Assembly (NCBI GenBank): GCA_958296295.1
Contig: OY282460.1
Coordinates: 3,266,291 to 3,330,290 of the forward strand
DNA: 64,000 nt
Reading direction: 5' to 3'
Origin: an uncultured Pseudomonadales bacterium
GTDB taxonomy: Bacteria > Pseudomonadota > Gammaproteobacteria > Pseudomonadales > Azotimanducaceae
The notes below the pieces were generated by a model. It was not told the DNA's origin and made no database searches. It saw nothing but the letters and a program-made list of their open reading frames with translations. A program made the translations under genes and the position numbers. Positions 58,129 to 64,000 of the stretch are shown here, in pieces; position 1 is the first letter of the stretch, and the number at the start of each line of letters is the position of its first letter.

Positions 58129-59880
58129 TCACTCGACGGCTACGCAACGGGCCAACTCCCAGCCGTGGAAGACCACCGCCAAGCCGGTGTACGAAACCTC
58201 CGGGCGCTGGCGAACCAGGCGCTCATCCGCCAGATAGCGCTCGATCTGCCGTTTGGCCTCCACTAGCGCCGCATCGAGCTCGGCCTCGCCTTCGTCGCGC
58301 TTGACGTACTTGAGCTCCAGCAAGTAGCCGTGCCGCGCCGTCCGATACCGTGCCGTAAACGGCGCCAAGCAGATGTCCACGAAGCCCTTGTTGAACTCTT
58401 GCTCCGTGCTGAACAGGAAGTGATCCGTCACGCCCAAGTACGCGGCCAGAAAGCCCTGGATCATCTTCTCGCCGGCCAGGTAGTCGCGCACGCTGGTCTG
58501 CGAGCGGACCGCCGCCGCCAGGAAGTCCAGCGCCGGGCGCCATTCGCCGAAATGCGCCATGCGCCGCATCAGCCGCTCCAGATCGTGCAGATCCACGCGA
58601 AAGGCGCCCACGTCGCGGTAGGCGTCGCGCAGAAAGGCGTGCAACAGATGGCGCGCCGTCTGGTTTGGGACGATGAGCTCGGGCGCGTCTTCCTGGGCAG
58701 CAGCGCGGATGCTCAGCAGGCCGAAGTAGTGCAGCAGGGAGAGGAAGTTGTCACGGTCGTCTAGTTCCTGCAACGGGAAGCCGCGCCGCACTTGGCACTC
58801 GGCCCTGCCGTCGGCCATCGCCGTGCGCAGCAGGTCGAAGTTGCCGTTCAAGCGCCCGCCGACGGTGAGCAGATGGCGCAGCTTGCCGTAATCCACCCGC
58901 ACGTTGTAGTCGATCAGTTCCTCCGGCGGGCGGGCGCGGCCCAGCGATTCCGCCAAGTAGTAGAGCACCATGTCGGTGTTGTAGACGTCCTGCTCCGCGT
59001 CCTCCGCGAAGCGGTAGCCGTTGTACCACTCGCGCATGGTGCCCAAGGCGTCCTCGGGGCGCTCCGCCATCGCGCCGGCATCGTGGTAAGTGCGCAACAC
59101 CTGCCACACCTCGTCCTCGGTGAAGCCCAGCATCTCGTTGAACTGCGGATCCAGGCTTAGATTGCGACCTATGTTGAAGCCGCTGGTCAGGTCGTCCATC
59201 GCTACGGGCGAGACGCCGGTGACGAACAGGCGCTCCAATGCGCCCGTATCCGTGCCGGCCTTCAAAGTGGTGAAGAAGCCGCGGTAGAAGCCCTCGTCGT
59301 GGGTGAAGGAGTAGTAGGCGGCCTCGCCGTGGCGGGCCAGCACGTTGCTGGCGAAGTTGTCGTACTCGTCGATCAGCATGTAGAGGGGAATGCCGTGCTC
59401 CGCCACGTGCAAGAACAGCGCGTCGAGCCGCCCCGCCACGGAAGGCGGTGCGAGGATGTTCCGCTTGGCGTCTGCGGAAAACAGATCCGGGTGGCGCTCC
59501 AAGGTGGCGCGCAGATGCCGAAGGCAGTAGAGGTCGAACTCCTCCTCCAGCTTGTCCATCTGTGCGCCGAAGGCGGAGAAGTTCAGGCGCAGCACCACGT
59601 AGCGGCTACGGTTGGCGGTCGGCTTCGCGCCGATTTCCGTGCCGCCGAACACGGCCTCGAAGTCGTCCTTGGCGCGGCGGTCGTAGTAGCACTCCAGCGT
59701 CGACAGCCAGCACGTCTTGCCGAAGCGACGCGGACGGATGAACAGCACATAGCTGTGATTCTCCAGCTCGCGCACGAAGCGCGTCTTGTCCACATAGAGG
59801 CTGCCGTCCAAGCGGATGCCGCGGAAATCGGCGCGACCGTAGGGGATCTTGGGAGCGGTGGTGTTAAGCGCGTTGGACAT
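58129..59880 (-). CDS. AAA-ATPase-like / PD-(D/E)XK nuclease domain protein (DUF1703 type), second copy
   Basis: This 583-residue intact protein shows GSLYVDKTRFV, P-loop-like IRPRRFGKTCWLS near residue 47, Walker-B-like YMLIDEYDNFAS and sensor-like LFVTGVSPVAMDDL. The C-terminal domain includes KGFVDICLAP and YLLELKYVKRDEG, the PD-(D/E)XK core. It is only distantly related to the 26297 gene (shared plan, low identity). ATG 59880 chosen; the longer frame upstream is unconserved. Flanked by the two-component pair and Fic; likely part of an accessory island. Confidence 0.87.
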   Translation of the reverse strand: MSNALNTTAPKIPYGRADFRGIRLDGSLYVDKTRFVRELENHSYVLFIRPRRFGKTCWLSTLECYYDRRAKDDFEAVFGGTEIGAKPTANRSRYVVLRLNFSAFGAQMDKLEEEFDLYCLRHLRATLERHPDLFSADAKRNILAPPSVAGRLDALFLHVAEHGIPLYMLIDEYDNFASNVLARHGEAAYYSFTHDEGFYRGFFTTLKAGTDTGALERLFVTGVSPVAMDDLTSGFNIGRNLSLDPQFNEMLGFTEDEVWQVLRTYHDAGAMAERPEDALGTMREWYNGYRFAEDAEQDVYNTDMVLYYLAESLGRARPPEELIDYNVRVDYGKLRHLLTVGGRLNGNFDLLRTAMADGRAECQVRRGFPLQELDDRDNFLSLLHYFGLLSIRAAAQEDAPELIVPNQTARHLLHAFLRDAYRDVGAFRVDLHDLERLMRRMAHFGEWRPALDFLAAAVRSQTSVRDYLAGEKMIQGFLAAYLGVTDHFLFSTEQEFNKGFVDICLAPFTARYRTARHGYLLELKYVKRDEGEAELDAALVEAKRQIERYLADERLVRQRPEVSYTGLAVVFHGWELARCVAVE

Positions 59881-60110
59881 CGTGCCATCGTACTGGCTTG
59901 TTGCGGCAAATGCGCTATCCGGACGGGCTGGGCAGAAGTGTACTTGAGGCACGACAACGCCGTGGGCACCTATGGCACCAGCCTTGGCAACTTGGCAACG
60001 CACGAGACGGCAAGAGCGATTCAGGCGTGCAATTCTTTCGTTCGCGCAGTGCTTGCGAGCACATCCGCGCATTTGACGGTTGCGGCGCACGCAGCCATTG
60101 GAGGGTCGCC

Positions 60111-61105
60111 ATGCACCTCCCCAACGAACAGCCATCCGAAATCTGGCGTCCGCTTACGGGCATGCCCGAGGCGCGCACAGCTGGCTGGTGCCCGGCTATG
60201 CCGAGCTCGGCGAAGAGTGGGCGTCCGTCCGCGCCAGCCTGAAAGACCGCGACAAACCCCGGGCCTTCCTCGACAAGTGGCTGGAGGAGCGCGGCCGGGC
60301 GTTCGCCATCGAAACCGGCCAGATCGAGGGCCTCTACACCCTCAAAGCGGGCATCACCGAGCAACTCATCGCCGAGGGCCTCGCCGGGGTGGTGCGTTCG
60401 CACACGGTGGAGAACGTCGAGGACCGCACCATCAAGGGCCTGCTCGCGGATCAGGAGACGGCCTACAACATGCTGTTCGAGGACGTCGCCAGCGGCCGGC
60501 CCCTCACGCAGCACGCGGTGAGAACATGGCACCAGCTGGTGACGCGGCATCAGGAGACGGTCGCCGGCCTGACCGCCGACGGCCGCCGGGTGCAGGTGCC
60601 GTTCCGCCGCAAGGGCGTCTGGAAGAACCGCCCCAACAACCCGCGCCGTCCGGACGGCGTGATGCACGAATACTGTCCGCCGGAGCTGGTGCAGGACGAG
60701 ATGGACCGCTTCTTCGCCCTGCACGCGGAGGTGGAGCGCGAACGCTACCCGGTGTACGTGGAAGCCGCGTGGATGCATCACCGCTTCGTGCGCACGCATC
60801 CGTTCCAAGACGGCAACGGCCGCGTGTCGCGGATGCTCATGGCCTACGCCTTGATCCGCCGGGGCGAGCCGCCGCCGGTGATCACGGCAGTCGGACGAAA
60901 CGACTACATTGACGTTTTGGAGATCGCCAATACCGGCGACCTCAGAGCGTTCAGCGACTATCTGGCCGACGTGGCGACCGTGAGCTTGCGGGCGGCCGTT
61001 AGACTCGGCCGACGAGCGCTCTCCGGCAACGTGAACCGACCGAACGGCAACGGCGGGCGCACGGTGGGCACCACCTACCTGCCGCCGGTGGACGACCAAC
61101 CGTAA
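60111..61105 (+). CDS. Fic domain protein with N-terminal frameshift
   Basis: The Fic core motif HPFQDGNGRVSRML is complete, with the catalytic His, so AMP-transfer to a target hydroxyl is expected. A winged-helix-like C-terminus was not recognised. GGAGGG at about 60101-60106 points to ATG 60111, opening MHLPNEQPSEIWRPLTGMP; near 60165-60175 the coherent sequence switches frame to GAHSWLVPGYAELGEEW and continues to 61105. As read, only a start further upstream (TTG 60080) covers the Fic frame. Either a one-base error or a disabled start. Confidence 0.75.
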
Positions 61106-61132
61106 GCCAGCTCCTCTATCATAATCGCGCAT

Positions 61133-61333
61133 CTACTGGTGCCAATCCGCACTCTTTCGATAGAGGCGGACAGGAGCATCAAGCGCTAGCACCGACGGCA
61201 CGCTGCCTGGAGAGGCCGCTTGCATCAACGTCCAGCCAATGCCGGACAGCCCGCATCGGAGCCCACCGTCGTGGTGAACATCGGCAACGCACGAGCAACA
61301 CACGAACGGCGCAAGCCTATTCGGCGCGGTCAT
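61133..61333 (-). CDS. Small ORF overlapping the amidohydrolase stop
   Basis: This ORF of 66 codons starts with ATG in an ATGA overlap with the amidohydrolase stop: MTAPNRLAPFVCCSCVADVH, then a Gly/Leu-rich stretch and a charged tail. Its first 19 codons are repeated in front of the histidine kinase gene at 56.35 kb. No domain was recognised. It is convergent with fic. The conserved start context supports translation; the function is unknown. Confidence 0.35.
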   Translation of the reverse strand: MTAPNRLAPFVCCSCVADVHHDGGLRCGLSGIGWTLMQAASPGSVPSVLALDAPVRLYRKSADWHQ

Positions 61334-61340
61334 GGCTTGA
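61277..61340 (-). repeat. 65-bp inverted repeat, right copy
   Basis: This is the reverse-complement counterpart of 56348-56412. It spans the amidohydrolase stop and the first codons of the small downstream ORF. The two copies bracket a 4.9-kb segment containing the two-component genes, the AAA-like gene and fic. Confidence 0.85.
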
Positions 61341-63186
61341 GCTCCACGTTGTCGATGTCGAGTTGGAAGGTCCCGGGAGTTGCAGGGCCGGCGAACAGGA
61401 ATGCGGCCAAACCCTTGGCGTTTAGACCTGCGAATGCGTCGAGGGCAATCTCTACGGCAGTCCACTGTTCAGCGTTGGCATCGAAAACCACAGTGGCCGG
61501 CGCGGTACCCAAACTCTCGGCGAACGCCAGCACACGGAAGGTGCCGCCGCGGCCGCGCGCGTCGAACCGCAAGACGCGGCTGGCGCTTGCATCAACCGGT
61601 TGCATCATCGCTTGGCCTGCCGCAAGGCCGATCATCGCACCTGCCCAAGGATAGGGAAAACCCATGCCGATCTCGCCGTCGATGCGCAGCGCCGTGCCGC
61701 CGGCAGCATCGGCCACGAGGCCGAGCTGGACGGTGGAGTCGCCGCCCATCATGGCGTCTGTGGACGGTTGCCAGCCGCGCTGCGGCAACGTCGCCAGAGT
61801 CGCCGCCTCGAAATCGCTCAACTTGCCTGGCTGCAAAACGGGGCGGTCGGGCACTGCCGCGTCGGGGCGGCGGCGCTCGAAATAGACGCCATCCTTCCAG
61901 ATGGCCACGATGTCGCGCGTGGCCAGAATGTCTGCGCTCGGATCGCCGCGTACCAGCAGCACATCCGCTTTCTTGCCGGGCGCGATGCGGCCGCGATCGG
62001 CCAGGCCGAAAGCGTCTGCCGGTGCGGCCGTCGCCGCACGCAAGGCGGCGGACGGTTCGAGACCAGCCGCCACCAACAGTTCCAACTCGCGGTGCAGGCT
62101 GGCGCCGTACGCGGTGCCGGGGTTGAGCGCGTCGGAACCGGCCAAGGTCGGCACGCCCGCGTCGTGCAGCGCCAGTGCGCTGTCGAGCAGTGCTTGGAAG
62201 GCGTCCGGCCGCGCCGGCAGGCCGAAGTCGCGGCCCAGGCTGTTGCGCTGATCGGGGTCTAGAAACGGCGCGATGCGGGCGTCGGCGGCGAGTTCGGCGC
62301 CGCCTTCCAAGCCATGCAGAGTCTCGATAACCGCGAGCGTGGGCGTGACGAAGATGCCGGCTTGTTTGGCAGCGGCAAGCAAGTCGGCAGCCCTCTCTCC
62401 GGCTTCGTCAGGCGTCTGGCCAGCTTGGTACATGTGCATCAGGCCGTCGGCGCCCGCGTCTATGGCACTGCGCGCCTCCGCGGCGGTGCTCACATGAAAC
62501 ACCGCCAGTTTGTCGTGACTATGCGCGGCGTCCACCAGCCGCTTCAGCGTCGCCGGCGCGTGGGTGGGCAGCGGGCGTCCCATCGCCGCGCCGGTCTCGT
62601 AGACGATCTTGATGTAGTCGGAACCCTCCGCCACCCGGGCCGCTACGAACGCTTCCGCTTGTTCGGGATCGTCGAGTGTGGGAATCGGTAGGAATTGCGT
62701 GCCGTGGCCGCCTTTCACTGTCACCAGTACGCCAGCCGAGAATAGGTCCGCGCGCGCCGCCGCCTCGCCTGCAGCTTGCTCGCGTCGCCACGCGGCTGCG
62801 GCGTTCGGCTCGGTGAACATGTCGAGTGTGGTGGTAACCCCGAAGTTCAACGCCTGTTCGAGCGCTGCGCCATAGTTGTGGGTGTGGCTGTCGATCAAGC
62901 CGGGCAGCAGCGTCAAGCCTGCGCCGTCCACGACATCGGCACCCGCCGGCAACGACTCGGTTCGGCCAGGCACTACGGACTCGATGCGTCCGTTACGCAA
63001 GACCACCGTGGCTTGCGCCAACATCGCATCGCCGGTGAACACCCGGGCACCGCGAATGACCGTGGCGGCTGCGTGAGTGGCCGATTCTTCTCCTTCAACC
63101 GCGCCGGCCGCCGGCCAGCCCGCGGCTACCGCTGCGAAGAACAAGCACAAGGCGAACAAGATCGACGGTCGAGTGCAGGCGGTCAT
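61330..63186 (-). CDS. Secreted amidohydrolase with C-terminal CIA30 domain
   Basis: This 618-residue protein has a signal peptide ending near AAGA. Residues about 40-430 are a metal-dependent amidohydrolase: LLPGLIDSHTHNYG (HxH), IKIVYE (Lys position), VFHVST, GLMHMYQ and GSDALNPGT (Asp). The C-terminal 160 residues (SDFEAATLATLPQRGWQPST to LDIDNVELKP) form a CIA30-like beta-sandwich, known from complex I assembly factors and as a fusion in bacteria. Substrate could be a dipeptide or cyclic amide. GAGGTG precedes ATG 63186. Divergent from the RND adaptor gene. Confidence 0.85.
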   Translation of the reverse strand: MTACTRPSILFALCLFFAAVAAGWPAAGAVEGEESATHAAATVIRGARVFTGDAMLAQATVVLRNGRIESVVPGRTESLPAGADVVDGAGLTLLPGLIDSHTHNYGAALEQALNFGVTTTLDMFTEPNAAAAWRREQAAGEAAARADLFSAGVLVTVKGGHGTQFLPIPTLDDPEQAEAFVAARVAEGSDYIKIVYETGAAMGRPLPTHAPATLKRLVDAAHSHDKLAVFHVSTAAEARSAIDAGADGLMHMYQAGQTPDEAGERAADLLAAAKQAGIFVTPTLAVIETLHGLEGGAELAADARIAPFLDPDQRNSLGRDFGLPARPDAFQALLDSALALHDAGVPTLAGSDALNPGTAYGASLHRELELLVAAGLEPSAALRAATAAPADAFGLADRGRIAPGKKADVLLVRGDPSADILATRDIVAIWKDGVYFERRRPDAAVPDRPVLQPGKLSDFEAATLATLPQRGWQPSTDAMMGGDSTVQLGLVADAAGGTALRIDGEIGMGFPYPWAGAMIGLAAGQAMMQPVDASASRVLRFDARGRGGTFRVLAFAESLGTAPATVVFDANAEQWTAVEIALDAFAGLNAKGLAAFLFAGPATPGTFQLDIDNVELKP

Positions 63187-63324
63187 GGCAATCACCTCGG
63201 CAGGAGCGGTTCGTTGCGACCATTGTCGGCACCAGGCCAGCAGCGCGACACCCACATCTGTCAGCAGAATTGGTGACGTTCATCAACATAGCACTGGGCG
63301 GCGCCGACTTAACTTACATCGCAC

Positions 63325-63387
63325 AGAGCGCCTCCTATATAGTTGCTTGCGTCACTACAAGCCTCGTTCGAGAGCCGGGAGGTCGCC
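63325..63387 (+). promoter_or_regulatory. Conserved upstream block of the RND adaptor gene
   Basis: Upstream of both RND adaptor copies (here and at about 55833-55895) there is a shared layout: cttacat, then tatatagt, then aagcctcg, then the Shine-Dalgarno. The tatata element would suit a -10 box with the start of transcription near 63350. The duplicated fragment thus carries its promoter region. Function is inferred. Confidence 0.35.
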
Positions 63388-64000
63388 GTGCGCACAACCT
63401 GCGCGGCCGCGATTGCGCTATTGCTTGCGGCCGGCTGTGCCGAAGAGGGCGAGCCGGCTTCCGGCGCACCGGGCGGTTTCGGCGGCCGGCCGGCCACCTT
63501 GGTGGTGGCGGAACAGGCCGCGGCGCGGCAGATCAACGATGTGGTTGAAGCGGTGGGCACCACGCTCGCCAACGAATCGCTCACCATCACCGCCAAGGTC
63601 ACGGACGCCATCCGCCAAGTGCGTTTCGACGATGGCGACTTCGTGGCGAAGGGCGATGTCTTGGTGGAACTCACCAACGAGGAGCAAACCGCGCTGCTCG
63701 CCGAGGCCGAGGCGAACGTCGCGGATGCCCGCACGCAGCACGAGCGGTTGAAGGATCTGCTCGATCAAGGCAGCGTGCCGGTCTCGGAAGTGGACGAGGC
63801 GCAGGCCCGGCTTTCGGCCATGAAAGCCCGCCACCAAGCCATTCTCGTCCGCTTGGACGACCGCTTGATCCGCGCCCCGTTCGCCGGCTTGCTCGGTTTC
63901 CGCCAAGTGAGCGCCGGCACGCTGATCACGCCGGGCACCGCCATCACCACGCTGGACGACATCTCCACCATCAAGCTCGATTTCTCCATTGCCGAGAGCC
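63388..64000 (+). CDS. RND efflux periplasmic adaptor, 3' end outside window
   Basis: GTG at 63388 follows GGGAGG. A lipoprotein signal (LLLAAGC, Cys about residue 17) leads into a membrane-fusion protein: biotinyl-lipoyl-like VRFDDGDFVAKGDVLVEL, a coiled-coil hairpin HERLKDLLDQGSVPVSEVDE, second lipoyl half DDRLIRAPFAGLLGFR and start of the beta-barrel. About 204 residues are visible, still open at the window end. It links an inner-membrane RND pump to an outer-membrane channel. Its first 348 bp are duplicated at 55896. Confidence 0.9.
   Translation, partial: MRTTCAAAIALLLAAGCAEEGEPASGAPGGFGGRPATLVVAEQAAARQINDVVEAVGTTLANESLTITAKVTDAIRQVRFDDGDFVAKGDVLVELTNEEQTALLAEAEANVADARTQHERLKDLLDQGSVPVSEVDEAQARLSAMKARHQAILVRLDDRLIRAPFAGLLGFRQVSAGTLITPGTAITTLDDISTIKLDFSIAES

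Overview
The window reads as chromosome of a GC-rich gammaproteobacterium, probably marine or host-associated; this is inference. The support is the gene order rnfA-(BC)-D-G-E-nth, a fused nuoCD, the block yhdP-tldD-pmbA, and a TonB-receptor/laminarinase pair. Many core genes are packed with ATGA, GTGA or TGATG overlaps, and several start at GTG or TTG with a clear Shine-Dalgarno sequence. No tRNA, rRNA or CRISPR array was seen.

Layout. 0-2.8 kb: a GT-C membrane glycosyltransferase and a heptad-repeat coiled-coil protein. 3.0-11.5 kb: metG, then an Rnf electron-transport operon in which rnfB and rnfC are one ORF, then nth and a transglutaminase-like membrane protein. 11.7-18.2 kb: a medium-chain oxidoreductase, a TonB-dependent receptor and a lipoprotein GH16 glucanase. 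18.9-23.4 kb: an SDR, an isocitrate/isopropylmalate-type dehydrogenase, an alpha/beta hydrolase, an acyltransferase and a carboxylesterase. 23.4-28.8 kb: a graveyard of transposon and nuclease remnants (Rpn, IS4, ISNCY), an intact AAA-like/PD-(D/E)XK protein and a frameshifted sulfotransferase. 29.0-32.4 kb: nuoA-B-CD-E, after which the complex I operon stops and is joined by translational coupling to an orphan gene of different base composition. 33.4-45.8 kb: a phytanoyl-CoA dioxygenase-like protein, an MFS carrier, pmbA/tldD/yhdP, and a polyamine-binding protein divergent from a copper amine oxidase.

45.8-52.6 kb is a ruined type 3 BREX defence locus: a brxF stub, a frameshifted pglZ, and the gene after pglZ broken by a 253-bp tandem duplication. 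Its middle has been replaced by IS debris, an AlbA/RecG-like ATPase pseudogene and an intact two-gene module of unknown function. 52.7-55.7 kb: propionyl-CoA synthetase and an alpha-methylacyl-CoA racemase/CoA-transferase. 55.9-64 kb: a truncated RND adaptor, a DesK/DesR-like two-component pair with frameshifts, a second AAA-like/PD-(D/E)XK protein, a Fic protein, an amidohydrolase-CIA30 fusion, and the intact paralogue of the RND adaptor running off the window end.

The core genes look healthy, whereas the accessory islands carry many frameshifts. Most are probably true decay, but sequencing error cannot be excluded for single-base cases. The most unusual items are the RnfB-RnfC fusion, the interrupted nuo operon with its coupled orphan, and the two-gene module nested in the BREX remnant.
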